From NCBI GenBank assembly GCA_963843525.1, contig CAWJKM010000007.1, positions 806,001 to 870,000 of the forward strand: a DNA stretch of 64,000 bases, read 5' to 3'. Source of the DNA: DATJPR01 sp963843525. GTDB taxonomy: Bacteria; Bacteroidota; Ignavibacteria; UBA10030; UBA6906. The notes below the pieces were generated by a model. It was not told the DNA's origin. It searched no databases and was given only the letters and a program-made list of their open reading frames with translations. The translations under genes and the position numbers were made by a program. This document shows positions 8,901 through 17,087 of this stretch, one piece after another (within the stretch, counting starts at the first letter, position 1; each line of letters begins with the position of its first letter).

Positions 8901-11329
8901 CCACCTCAGATTCCACCGTATCGGTGGCTGTGCATGTCAAGAATTTCGGTCTCGTCCCCGCGGCTCCGGCGGAATTGAATATCAACGACACGTACAAGGG
9001 CGTGAGCAGCGCAGTGGCCCAGAATCTTTCGATCGCGCCGGTGTACTTCGTGGATTCCCTCAGTGTGCCGTGGCACCCCAGGGGCCGACCCGGACAGCAC
9101 ACGCTTTCATTTTCCGTGACACTGCCGGACTCGATTCAGGAGTATTCCACAACCAACAACACGCTGACGTACGACCGCTATATTTACGCCAATTCTCTTC
9201 AGGCCCTCAGGCCGATGAACGGGCAGATGGTCGCCCCCGGGCCTGTCCGCCTTGTGGTCAGCGCACCCGAAGGGGTGTTGTCGGGAGGAACCACCTATGC
9301 CTTCGAGTTGGACTCCGTCTCCACGTTCGATTCTCCGTTTCATACCACTTCTCCCCAGGTGAATCCCCTGGGTGCCTCCGGCGAATGGACAACCCCTGCT
9401 CTGCCGACGGGGATCGACGTGTACTGGCGTGCACGGACAGTGTCGTCTTCGAGTACAAGCCCCTGGATCAACGGCTCATTCAGTACCTCCGCGACGCCAC
9501 CGACACTCCCCCTTGCACGTTGGTGGCAGCATCGACAGGACCAATTTGCGCAGGGAACGATGAACGACGTCACCGCCTCGGACACCGGGGTCGGCATCAC
9601 CGCAGGACCGCCAACTCTTCTTCTCTGCCGCTCTGTGGGGAGCCGCGGCGATATGAGCAAAGACTACTACAGCATCATACAGGTGGGGCTCGAAGTAATC
9701 ACCGGACTCTGGTGGGAGGTGGGGGACAGTTACATGGCCGTCAGGGTCAACAAGTTCGATGGCTCCTATCAGTTCAAAGCGTTCGATCTGGTAGCCAGCC
9801 CGGCGAATGCGGACAGCCTTGCGGCATTCATTAACGGAGCGTCGGACGGTACGTACGTAGGAGTGGTCGCCATGCGATTAGGGCGAACGAATGTCGACGA
9901 GGCGATGTACTCGGCGATCGAGTCATTGGGCAGTCAGCAGATCCGACAGGTTCAGGATGGAACAGCCTGGGCGCTTATCGCGCAAAAGGGGAACCCCTCG
10001 TACGCGGTCGAGGCTCTTAGCGCGGACACGGTCAGAATTTCGAGCCAGCTCCCGACGTATTTTCGCGCTCAAAAGGGGACCATCGTTTCCCCGGTTCTCC
10101 CGACACCTGTGGGATGGCGTTCGTTCCAGTGGCAAACGCTGACTGCTCCCGGCAAGACCAGCGTCCATGGGTACATGCTCGGGATGAGACAGGATGGTGG
10201 AGTAGATTCCTTGAGGTCGTTCGTCTCGGACAGCCTGTCATTTGATCTGCAATCCGTCAAAGCCGACGGGACGGTCTACAGAGGGTATGCTTTTGGGGCG
10301 GACCTCTTGACAACTGAATCTTCGGTGACCCCCAGGATCCTGTCGTGGTCCGCCGACTTCGGCGCTCCCGCTGATCTGGCGGTCCAGAGTCCGGTACACG
10401 GCAACGATGCGATCATCCCCCGCGGGACGCCTCTCCAAATTCCCCTGAGCATCTACAACCTTGGCTTCCGGAACGGTGACAGCACGCATATTGATGTGGG
10501 ATTGTATGACATCCAGAACAACCTGCAGCCGCTGTTCCGGGTCGATGCCGGGGGTGTCGCCGTCGACAGTGCAAGGACTGTTTTGCTCACGGTCTCCACG
10601 GCGAGTCTTCCTCCCCGTGTGGTCCTTCAGGCAACTGTCTCGCCGGCTGATACTTCGGGCGATCTTTTCCAGGGGAACAATTCGGTCGCATACAACTTCA
10701 GCGTCACGGGGACGCCTCAGGGGACGATCGACATCTTTGCTGACGGACTCAACGTGATGGACGGGGATTATGTTGCCGCCAATCCAGCCATCCTCGTTCG
10801 CCCACGGCTGAAGGACGCGGTCGCGCTGAACGCCCTGGCCGCGTCGCTCGCAGTCGACGGGTACGACAAAGGGGCATTTGTGCCCCTCGAAGGGGGACAG
10901 GCGGCATTTCACCCCGCTCTCACGGTCGGACGCCATGATCTCCGGATACTGCTCCTGAATAAGTTATCGAATGGATCGACCGATACCCTGCAGCGCACGC
11001 TTAACGTCAGCGTTGCATCCGAGACCCAACTCCTCCAGGTGTACAACTATCCCAACCCGTTTTCCAACCGGACCGAATTCACCTTTATGCTCGCCGGGAG
11101 CCGCGCTCCTGATGCCGGGAGAATTCGGGTCTACACCGTCGCGGGGAGAAAAATTCTGGACAGGGAGCTCAGCCCCGGTCTGGTGGTGGTCGGCTATAAC
11201 AGGATCCCCTGGGATGGGAGGGATCGTGACGGCGACACTATTGCAAACGGAGTATATTTCTATCAAATTGAAGTGTCCACGGGGAATAAGACGACTACAG
11301 TTCTTGGCAAGATGGCAAAGGTTCGGTGA
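5996..11329 (+). CDS. porU: C25 (gingipain/PorU-like) protein with T9SS sorting domain
   Basis: A 1,777-aa exported protein. A signal peptide (about residues 1-24) is followed by a PorU-like N-terminal region, a C25 peptidase domain (about 595-905), a CARDB-like beta-sandwich (about 950-1050), further beta-rich domains, and a type IX CTD (about 1679-1777, with YNYPNPFSN and GVYFYQIEV). The C25 catalytic pair is visible as His819 in FIGHSGG and Cys850 in VSCNVGAF. In Porphyromonas gingivalis, PorU is the T9SS sortase that removes CTDs and links cargo to A-LPS; PorU keeps its own CTD, as here. Length is greater than P. gingivalis PorU (about 1,160 aa), so a C25-type secreted cargo protease is the alternative. 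It overlaps the GT26 gene by 4 bp, so it probably belongs to the glycan operon. Confidence 0.75.
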   Translation: MMSASRTAILGALVLAASVQARSAATGGARSFTITASTQTGWTISYVPHVQPAGYVTIGKQSFALYEQAEDQSTPVGSPALPVDIVTLGMPRGAQVHVELRNVVYETVNAQLVAPRPSYKLNENQEASAEYTPDPVAYGRDAWVPIVQITTGRPFTFREQYLVPIRVSPLQYDPAQQRLRKILRADIVVQWSPATQKIAVSTPPSSDPFAEDAYRGLALNYAQAKQWRSGMATARMAAGDDSTGNWFSPTASYIKMGVVEDGWYRVPLTVLASLGAAPDLPSARLFQKGREIPAYVEGDSVISFYGYRNRGDSTYDDFYSDTGYVWLSWGGSAGRRYNTVGSPSSVQHVVTSTLAKYHFEKNLSYYVGTGYDEITNTYDVPGEGWAWEYYYPGTTIDHSFVLDNIDSSIVKSATVSARLYSTTSPVSTPDHIASVTLNGAALGQIPFNGRTGAWPSFVVPASLLTASNTLRIQSIPTATSVNQFYLDWFDVTYERALVAVNGQLRFDVIPADAAPSARFRVAGLPSGDVLVMDLSLGRRLMPDSTTSDGGGTFTVVFSDTITVPRSYFVATRAVDRPPQSLGAKQFADLRSSTGADYLVISHPLFLSAATALAAERASSLSLRTKVIDVTDIYDEFNYGVLNPIAIKRFLQYAYQHWPAPSPSNVVFFGDASWDPHHYMANTINADFIPAFGVPSSDNWYACFDSATPWVPSLFLGRLPVQTITEANQVVSKITTFDTTPKSEWVKKFLFMTGGSDSGEWADFDAKSDNMISTYIDPSPVGGKSIRAYKMSPGYIDGSMKPQLQAIFADGIEFVSFIGHSGGRIWGLDPGSPYDFQNTNGWWPFVASVSCNVGAFAEPTGGVLAEDFLLADHRGGVGVWASASLGYTTHGTLLVDYFLDFMRNGARSVGELTTVSRIRLWQSLGSDYITIAHQYLTPLIGDPATRLPLPLNPDLALESSDLSIDPSQPTTSDSTVSVAVHVKNFGLVPAAPAELNINDTYKGVSSAVAQNLSIAPVYFVDSLSVPWHPRGRPGQHTLSFSVTLPDSIQEYSTTNNTLTYDRYIYANSLQALRPMNGQMVAPGPVRLVVSAPEGVLSGGTTYAFELDSVSTFDSPFHTTSPQVNPLGASGEWTTPALPTGIDVYWRARTVSSSSTSPWINGSFSTSATPPTLPLARWWQHRQDQFAQGTMNDVTASDTGVGITAGPPTLLLCRSVGSRGDMSKDYYSIIQVGLEVITGLWWEVGDSYMAVRVNKFDGSYQFKAFDLVASPANADSLAAFINGASDGTYVGVVAMRLGRTNVDEAMYSAIESLGSQQIRQVQDGTAWALIAQKGNPSYAVEALSADTVRISSQLPTYFRAQKGTIVSPVLPTPVGWRSFQWQTLTAPGKTSVHGYMLGMRQDGGVDSLRSFVSDSLSFDLQSVKADGTVYRGYAFGADLLTTESSVTPRILSWSADFGAPADLAVQSPVHGNDAIIPRGTPLQIPLSIYNLGFRNGDSTHIDVGLYDIQNNLQPLFRVDAGGVAVDSARTVLLTVSTASLPPRVVLQATVSPADTSGDLFQGNNSVAYNFSVTGTPQGTIDIFADGLNVMDGDYVAANPAILVRPRLKDAVALNALAASLAVDGYDKGAFVPLEGGQAAFHPALTVGRHDLRILLLNKLSNGSTDTLQRTLNVSVASETQLLQVYNYPNPFSNRTEFTFMLAGSRAPDAGRIRVYTVAGRKILDRELSPGLVVVGYNRIPWDGRDRDGDTIANGVYFYQIEVSTGNKTTTVLGKMAKVR

Positions 11330-11380
11330 ACGACGGATAGGGGAGGGCCCGGGTGAGATGACGAACGATCCCATAACACC

Positions 11381-12748
11381 ATGATAGTTACAAAATTCGG
11401 CGGTACCTCGGTCGAAGATGCAGCTGCGATGAAAAACGCGGCGCGGATTATCCGCGACCGGATCGATCGTCAGCCGATCGTCGTATCGTCCGCGTGCGCC
11501 GGTGTCACGAATGCTCTACTCAAGCTTGCGCGACTTGCATTGACGGATGTCGCACACAGCCTGAAGATGGTGGAAGATTTGAGGCAACGGCACAGAAAGA
11601 TCATTGATGATCTCTTCGCCGGACCTGCCCGCGATACTCTCTGTTCTTACGTCGACGGTATGATGGACGAGCTCCGGGATCTTGCGAGAAGCATTGGGAT
11701 CCTCGGAGAGCTGACAAATCGTTCGCTTGATACGTTTGCCTCCTTCGGCGAGAAACTCTCCACATTCATCCTCACAGCGCATTTGAAACAGGAAGGCGTC
11801 GATGCCGTGCTCGTCAGCGCACAGGAAGTAGTGATCACCTCTGATGACTACACGCGCGCGATCCCCCTGTTCGATGAAATTGACCGCCGTGCACAGCAGC
11901 TCATCGGCACCAGGAGCCGGGCCGGGCAAGTTGTCGTGACGCAGGGCTTCCTGGGCGCGACGCGCAATGGTGTGCCGACGACGATCGGCCGTGGCGGCTC
12001 GGATTACTCCGCCGCCATTATTGGTGCGGCGCTCGATGTGGAGGAGATACAGATCTGGACGGATGTCGACGGGATGATGACCTCCGATCCGTCGCGGATT
12101 CCCGCTGCCCAGCTCATCTCGGAGATGACATTCCGTGAGGCTGCCGAATTGGCGTTTTTTGGGGCAAAAGTACTGCACCCTTCGACCATCATACCGGCCG
12201 TTAAGAAAAATATTCCGGTCAGGATTCTGAATTCCAAACGGCCCCATGTGTCAGGGACGGTAATCGTGGAGAAGCCGGTCCACCCTGACCGGCGGGCGGT
12301 GAAAGCCATCGCGCACAAGCGTGATATTACCATGGTCACGATCATTTCGACAAGAATGCTGATGATGCACGGCTTTCTTGCAAGGGTTTTTGAGATTTTT
12401 GCCCGCCATGAACGGAGTGTTGACGTTATTGCAACATCGGAAGTCAGTATTTCCTTAACCCTGGATTCCGAAGGTGGGCTGGAGGGTGTTTTGGAGGAAC
12501 TCCGCGAAATCGCCGATGTTGAAGTCCAAAACAATAGGGCCATTTTCTGCATTGTGGGTGAAAATCTTCGGCGTTCAAAGGGGATTCTTCCCACACTTTT
12601 TGCTACATTAGAGAACCATGGCATAGAGGTTGCAATGGTCTCACTGGGGGCATCTGAGATTAATGTAACTTTGGTGGTAGATGAAGCGCAAGTCGACAAG
12701 ACTGCGGCGCTTCTGCATAGGGTCTTCTTTGAGGAAGGCGAGAAATAG
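11381..12748 (+). CDS. lysC: Aspartate kinase (monofunctional, ACT-domain)
   Basis: A 455-aa aspartokinase catalysing ATP-dependent phosphorylation of L-aspartate, the first step towards lysine, threonine and methionine. The N-terminus has the KFGGTSV signature (residues 5-11). The kinase domain includes LSTFILTAHL, TQGFLGATRNGVPTTIGRGGSDYSAA and WTDVDGMMTSDP, and the C-terminal third holds two ACT regions (from about residue 310, with VDVIATSEVSISLTLD and ENHGIEVAMVSLGASEINVTLVV), expected to bind an amino-acid inhibitor. Length matches LysC-type single-function enzymes; no homoserine dehydrogenase domain follows. It lies 51 bp after the C25 gene. A strong ribosome-binding site is not seen, but the start matches the conserved N-terminus. 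Confidence 0.96.
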   Translation: MIVTKFGGTSVEDAAAMKNAARIIRDRIDRQPIVVSSACAGVTNALLKLARLALTDVAHSLKMVEDLRQRHRKIIDDLFAGPARDTLCSYVDGMMDELRDLARSIGILGELTNRSLDTFASFGEKLSTFILTAHLKQEGVDAVLVSAQEVVITSDDYTRAIPLFDEIDRRAQQLIGTRSRAGQVVVTQGFLGATRNGVPTTIGRGGSDYSAAIIGAALDVEEIQIWTDVDGMMTSDPSRIPAAQLISEMTFREAAELAFFGAKVLHPSTIIPAVKKNIPVRILNSKRPHVSGTVIVEKPVHPDRRAVKAIAHKRDITMVTIISTRMLMMHGFLARVFEIFARHERSVDVIATSEVSISLTLDSEGGLEGVLEELREIADVEVQNNRAIFCIVGENLRRSKGILPTLFATLENHGIEVAMVSLGASEINVTLVVDEAQVDKTAALLHRVFFEEGEK

Positions 12749-12822
12749 CAGAGAATACCTGATTCTGGCGGAGATAGGGGGCTCCGGAGGGGCAGGATAC
12801 GAGGATTACTTAGGAGGTACAC

Positions 12823-14887
12823 GTGACAAGGAAAGCGTTACTGAGTGCTGTTGTCTTCAGCGTGCTTGTGCTCCTCATGCAGGGTTGTTCCACCAGGGAA
12901 GCTTCCAAAGAGACCAGCATTGCCCATTCTTCTCAAAACCCGACGGATTCATCTCTCTCTTTGGGGGCGGATCCTGCAGATTCGCTTCTCGCTGGAGTAG
13001 CTGACTCAACGCTACAAGATCCGGAGCCGATTGTGAGCGACTCGATGGTGAGCGCTCAACTTGAGAAGGCCCGCGAACACTACGTCAGCGCCTTGAATGC
13101 GCAGGATCGCGGCGATTCGTTGCGCTGCGCAAATCAGTTTGAAATCTCCATTGAAATCCTCAATGATCTCAGCTATGTGCCCGACATCGAAAGCAATCGC
13201 GATTACAATGACCTGAGCAAGGCAATTGTCGAGGATTACGAGCAGTATATTGCTAAGATCGATAGCCTCGGTCCGCAGGCATCCATTTTTGCACTGCGGG
13301 CGAACCTTGACCAGTATGTTGAGAACTCGGACACAAGTGCCAACGAGCCGACCGCAGAGGTAATACGCACTTCCGGTGTACCGTTGGTACTAAATGATCT
13401 CGTTCAAAGAAACATCGCTTATTTCCAGGGGCGCGGGCGCAGCCACATGGAGCGTTGGTTGAGCGAATCCGGGAAGTACTTTCCAACAATGAGAAGGATC
13501 CTCGCAGAAGAGGGAGTGCCTGAGGATCTCGTCTATTTGACCATGGTGGAAAGCGGCGTGAATCCGGTCGCGCGGTCATGGGCCAAGGCCGTCGGGATGT
13601 GGCAGTTTGTGAAGGGGACCGGCCGCTTGTACGGGCTGAAAGGCGATTACTGGTACGACGAGCGGCGCAACTTCGAACTTGCCACCCGGGCAGCCGCGCG
13701 TCATATGAAGGATCTCTATGATCAATTCGGTGAACTGGTACCTCGTCCTCGCTTCCTACAATTCCGGCGCCGGCCGGGTATACCGGGCAATCCGCCGGTC
13801 AGGTGGGGAGACCGATTATTGGAAAATCCGGCGAAGACTTCCTCGCGAGACACGAAACTACGTTCCACAGTTTATTGCCGTTTCGCTCATTGCGATGCAT
13901 CCACAGGAATACGGCTTCAGCGGCATCGAGCCGGCGGAGCCGTTGCAGTATGACACGGTTGAAGTGAAGGATTGCGTCGATCTAGAGGTCCTTGCGCGTT
14001 GTGCCTCGACAGACGCTGAAACTCTCCGTGAGCTGAACCCCGAGCTGGTCCAGTGGACGACACCTCCCCGCTCCCGTGGCTACCTTCTCCGAATCCCGGC
14101 GGGGACCAGAGAAGAGTTCAAGAAGAATTATGCGGATATCGGCGAGGACCAGAAGCAGGATTACATCGTCCACACCATCAAGAGGGGAGAGACTCTGGCA
14201 GCGATCTCCAAACACTTTGGCGTTCCGCAATCGATTATCGCCAAGGTCAATCGCCTCTCAACGCGCCGCAGGCTTCCACGCGGAAGGGCTATCCTTATCC
14301 CGGTTCCGAAAGGTTCCGAGCGGCTGTCGCAACTGGCAAAAGCGCAAAGCCCGCTTTATGTCGATCGCAGTGGCGCTCTGGACGGGAAAGGGATGGGGCA
14401 CGACCGGAAAAAGCTCGACCGTGCAATTGCGCAGGGAAGGGCGAGCGGGAGTGTCTCATCGACCGAAGAGGGTAAAGTGACCCGGTACAGGATCAAGAAA
14501 GGGGATACGATCGGGCAGATTGCCGAGCGCTTCGGAGTCCGCGAAACAGACATCAGGAACTGGAATAATCTCTCCTATGGTCGGATGATTTACGCAGGGA
14601 AGACTCTCCGCCTGTATGCAGGGAAAAAGGCGAGCGCTTCGGTGCGGGATCAGCAGGAAGAACCGATCGCCGCGAACACAACGATGTCCACAGGAAAGGT
14701 CGCCGAGGAGAGGACACCCGATGTGCCTGACAATACGATCCGCTATGTAGTCAAGAGAGGCGAAACGCTCTGGGACATAGCAAAGGCGCACAACACCCAG
14801 CTTGAAGAAATCAAAGCGCAGAATGGGATTTCGACGAGCCGGATCTATGCAGGGCAGGTGTTGTTGATTCCACTGGGGACGCGGTGA
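12823..14887 (+). CDS. mltD: MltD-like lytic transglycosylase with three LysM domains (frameshifted)
   Basis: A lipoprotein that cleaves peptidoglycan between MurNAc and GlcNAc. GTG start at 12823 is preceded by AGGAGG. The signal ends in the lipobox LMQGC (Cys22). The SLT domain contains the catalytic Glu243 in MVESGVNP and the AVGMWQF motif. The frame then breaks near 13733: the first frame runs on to 13953, while the family continuation WYLVLASYNSGAGRVYRAI is in the +1 frame and runs to 14887. Removing one A at 13733/13734 gives QFGDWYLVLASYNSG and a 687-aa product. Three LysM peptidoglycan-binding repeats follow (about YIVHTIKRGETL, YRIKKGDTIGQI, YVVKRGETLWDI). Single-base error is more likely than decay, since both halves are intact. 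Confidence 0.9.
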
Positions 14888-14901
14888 GGGGGGGGGGGGG
14901 G
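14888..14901 (+). repeat. 14-base poly-G tract after the LysM gene
   Basis: Fourteen G residues begin 1 base after the transglycosylase stop codon. They are followed by a purine-rich stretch (GAGAGAGGGAGACGCGGAGA and onward) up to about 14950. Confidence 0.9.
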
Positions 14902-15264
14902 AGAGAGGGAGACGCGGAGACTGGGGGACGTTGGGACTGGGAGAATGGGGATTTAAACGAGGGCTTCAAGCGTTACTAGAGCGAGGGGTGGGTTAAACCT
15001 TTTTCGCCCGCCTCTGTCACAAGAATGAACCATCGGAAGGAGTTTACTGCACGCTGACCTTTGTTACCATGGATGATTTGTACTGAGGGTGTTGGTGGTC
15101 GGTGTGGAGAAATGATTCCGGGGTGTAGTTGCCGCTTCACCATCCTGCATTACGGGGATCGGGATTCCGATTCCCCGCCGCCGAGCGGTATCCACCTTTG
15201 TGCTTCATACACCCACGCCTCCAAACACCCGATGGTGCTTTGAATCGTATGGAGGAGTCGTACT
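14902..15264. other. Intergenic region, no gene seen
   Basis: About 360 bases. The first 50 are purine-rich and G-rich; the rest shows no convincing coding frame, hairpin or RNA gene. The last bases carry the GGAGGAG ribosome-binding site of the next gene. Confidence 0.6.
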
Positions 15265-15807
15265 ATGAAACATCTGGGTATGTTCGCACTTTTGCTGGCG
15301 TGCGCAATGCTCGTGGTGGGGTGTGAAACAGGGCGTTACGCTGAACGCCGATCATGGCGTTACGGAAGGGGAGATACGGTGGCGGTCATGACAAACCACG
15401 ACATCGTTGCCCTTTCCAAGTCAGGGGTTAAAGAGAACGTGATCGTCAATCTCCTGAATCACTCTGAACCGAACTTCGAGTTAAGTCCCCAGGCGGTCAT
15501 CGGTCTTTCCGATTCGGGTGTGAGTGAGAATGTGATCAACGCGATGATCAAGGCTCAAAAAGAACCCCCGCAGGACACTACTGAACACTACTCTTACCGG
15601 CCATATTCGTACTGGTACGCCGACTATCCGTGGTGGTATTGGGGTTCTCCATGGGATCCCTGGTTCTATTCCGGAACGGGTTTCTACTATCATCGTCCAT
15701 TTTACGGTTGGGGGTTCCGGAGCGGGATGCACTTCTATCATGGCGGTGGCGGGTTCCATGGCCCCAGCAGATCAGTCGGCGGGATGTCGGGCAGGCATCG
15801 GCGGTAA
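15265..15807 (+). CDS. Small lipoprotein with Tyr/Trp/His-rich tail
   Basis: A 180-aa predicted lipoprotein: the signal ends in LVVGC (Cys20). Residues about 40-95 hold two related short helical motifs (DIVALSKSGVKENVIVNLLN and AVIGLSDSGVSENVINAMI), a pattern seen in several uncharacterised envelope lipoproteins. The rest is a low-complexity tail very rich in Tyr, Trp, Gly, His and Phe (from about residue 105 on), without a recognisable domain. The start has an ideal ribosome-binding site (GGAGGAG). The function is unknown; the composition suggests a surface or periplasmic structural role. Confidence 0.8.
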   Translation: MKHLGMFALLLACAMLVVGCETGRYAERRSWRYGRGDTVAVMTNHDIVALSKSGVKENVIVNLLNHSEPNFELSPQAVIGLSDSGVSENVINAMIKAQKEPPQDTTEHYSYRPYSYWYADYPWWYWGSPWDPWFYSGTGFYYHRPFYGWGFRSGMHFYHGGGGFHGPSRSVGGMSGRHRR

Positions 15808-15867
15808 CGCATGCGGAGGCAAGGTAATTGACCATCGGGACCAGGGTGGTAGCGGCTACATGAGGGG

Positions 15868-15884
15868 GTGGGACCTGGTCCCAC
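15868..15884. other. Short inverted repeat GTGGGAC-CTG-GTCCCAC
   Basis: A perfect 7-bp inverted repeat with a 3-base loop between the lipoprotein and the next gene. There is no T-run after it, so its role as terminator or operator is undecided. Confidence 0.5.
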
Positions 15885-15944
15885 GATTGTGGGCGGTTCA
15901 GACTGTCGCGTCCGGTAGGGAATGAGGAGAGCAAAGACTCCGCA

Positions 15945-16460
15945 ATGAGAAGGTGGCTGAGCTTTTTGACGACCAAGAGACCAAGATTTGTCCGGGACAG
16001 AGTAATAATTCTTGTCTCGGCAATCGTGGTCTTTCTTGTTTCTGCGAGCTTCAATCTCACGAATGCGACAATCGACTGGCTCTACCGGCATGACACATGG
16101 CAGGTAGACGAACTTTTCACAGTGTCCGTGTTTCTCGTCTTCGCCATCGGCGTCTATGTCTGGCGTCGTCACGAGGAGTTCATGGAGGAAGTCGAACGCC
16201 GCCGGCGTGCGGAGTCAGAGCGTGAGGCATTGATTGCGCAGCTGCAGAGTGTTGTTGACGACTTCCCGGAGAGGACGACGCTGCTCCCCGTCTGTGTTTC
16301 ATGCAAGAGAGTTCGTGACAAGAAGGGTTCCTGGAATTCCGTGGAAGTGTACTTTGCTTCGCGATTCCACATCAAGCTGGATCACGGGATCTGTCCCGAC
16401 TGTGCGCGTCGGAGAATCGATGAGGAATATGTGGCGCAGCAGGTGAAGCGAGGAGATTGA
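15945..16460 (+). CDS. Two-TM membrane protein with C-terminal CxxC/CxxC domain
   Basis: A 171-aa protein with two hydrophobic segments (about residues 20-42 and 60-76), then a charged, probably coiled-coil stretch (RRHEEFMEEVERRRRAESEREALIAQLQ) and a C-terminal domain LLPVCVSCKRVRDKKGSWNSVEVYF.....HGICPDCARR. That C-terminal block (CxxCK...W..V...HGxCPxC) is a recurrent tail of bacterial PAS, response-regulator and sensor proteins and probably binds a metal through its four cysteines. Here it sits on a simple membrane anchor with no kinase domain. A linker or sensor-adaptor role is an inference. Confidence 0.75.
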   Translation: MRRWLSFLTTKRPRFVRDRVIILVSAIVVFLVSASFNLTNATIDWLYRHDTWQVDELFTVSVFLVFAIGVYVWRRHEEFMEEVERRRRAESEREALIAQLQSVVDDFPERTTLLPVCVSCKRVRDKKGSWNSVEVYFASRFHIKLDHGICPDCARRRIDEEYVAQQVKRGD

Positions 16461-16462
16461 AC

Positions 16463-16727
16463 ATTTTAGATTTTAGAGTTTAGATTTTAGATTTGGGTGG
16501 GGGCGAAGTTCTCCGGCGGTGGCAACAGCAGTGGACCATCAGACATAGACGTAAACATTCCCCTCTAGAGAGGGGAATCGAAGGGGGGAGTCCTGATTTT
16601 AGATTTTAGAGTTTAGATTTTAGATTGGGGTGGGGGCGAAGTTCTCCGGCGGTGACAATCGAACTGGACCATCCACCATAGAGGTAGACATTCCCCTTTA
16701 GAGAGGGGAATCGAAGGGGTGTGTCAA
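16463..16727. repeat. Two tandem copies of a 133-bp repeat
   Basis: Copy A starts at 16463 and copy B at 16596, an exact 133-bp offset. Each starts with AT-rich words (ATTTTAGATTTTAGAGTTTAG), continues with GGGGGCGAAGTTCTCCGGCGGTG, and ends in an inverted repeat ATTCCCC(T/C)..GAGGGGAAT followed by CGAAGGGG. The copies differ at scattered positions in the middle. No coding capacity is seen. Confidence 0.85.
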
Positions 16728-16732
16728 GAGAC

Positions 16733-16942
16733 GGCCGGGTTGCCTCGACACGTCGTGATCGACCGTGGATAGTTCTCTACGCGGAAGAACACCCCACGCG
16801 TGGCATGGCGATGCAACGCGAGCGGTGGTTTAAGTCACGTCCCGGTCGTGAGGAGATCGCTCGGCTACTAGCCGGGCACAGGGGAAACCCCCGTTGCATT
16901 CCTTGCCGTGGTTTTGTATCTTCAATGACAATATTTCGGTGA
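16733..16942 (+). pseudogene. Truncated duplicate of the GIY-YIG nuclease gene
   Basis: The 3' two-thirds of the GIY-YIG gene found intact at 17088-17399, displaced by exactly 457 bp. It begins at the codons for GRVASTRRDRPWIVLYAEEH and ends at the same stop, but lacks the N-terminal GIY-YIG motif. It differs from the intact copy at only a few bases (for example RGMAMQ versus RAMAMQ). The gene is therefore a recent partial duplicate. Confidence 0.85.
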
Positions 16943-16951
16943 ATCAACCAC

Positions 16952-17040
16952 GGAGAGGTGGGTGAGTGGTCCGTCTCCGCCAGAGGCGGAGACGAGATCT
17001 CGTCCCGATCTCATGATCGGGACGGACCGAAACCAGCGGT
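16952..17040 (+). pseudogene. 5' fragment of tRNA-Ser interrupted by a paired-hairpin insert
   Basis: Bases 16952-16969 repeat the first 18 bases of the intact tRNA-Ser (17409-17426) and 17027-17040 repeat its next 14. Between them, in the D-loop, sit 57 extra bases (16970-17026). The tRNA match ends in the anticodon stem; the anticodon and 3' half are absent. Confidence 0.85.
16970..17026. repeat. 57-bp paired-hairpin element inserted in a tRNA fragment
   Basis: Layout: TC, hairpin 1 (CGTCTCCGCC / GGCGGAGACG), AGATCT linker, hairpin 2 (CGTCCCGATC / GATCGGGACG), GA. Both stems are perfect 10-bp. The middle GACGAGATCTCGTC is itself a perfect palindrome and the ends TCCGTC/GACGGA are inverted repeats. 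Insertion is exact relative to the intact tRNA (GG|CC). Confidence 0.85.
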
Positions 17041-17052
17041 AAGATGCCCCGC

Positions 17053-17086
17053 AACCCGCACAGGTCAATCCTGGAGCGGGTTTTTT
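17053..17086 (+). terminator. Intrinsic terminator
   Basis: Stem AACCCGC / GCGGGTT with an inner CAGG / CCTG pairing and a run of six T. It ends two bases before the GIY-YIG start codon, so that gene lies directly behind a terminator. Confidence 0.8.
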
Positions 17087-17087
17087 C

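Noticed and set aside
9070..9834. 254-aa open frame inside the C25 gene
   Set aside because: It is an alternative frame within an intact 1,777-aa gene, with no domain.
13700..13960. Programmed +1 frameshift in the lytic transglycosylase
   Set aside because: No slippery sequence or stimulatory structure; similar single-base breaks occur in unrelated genes of the window.
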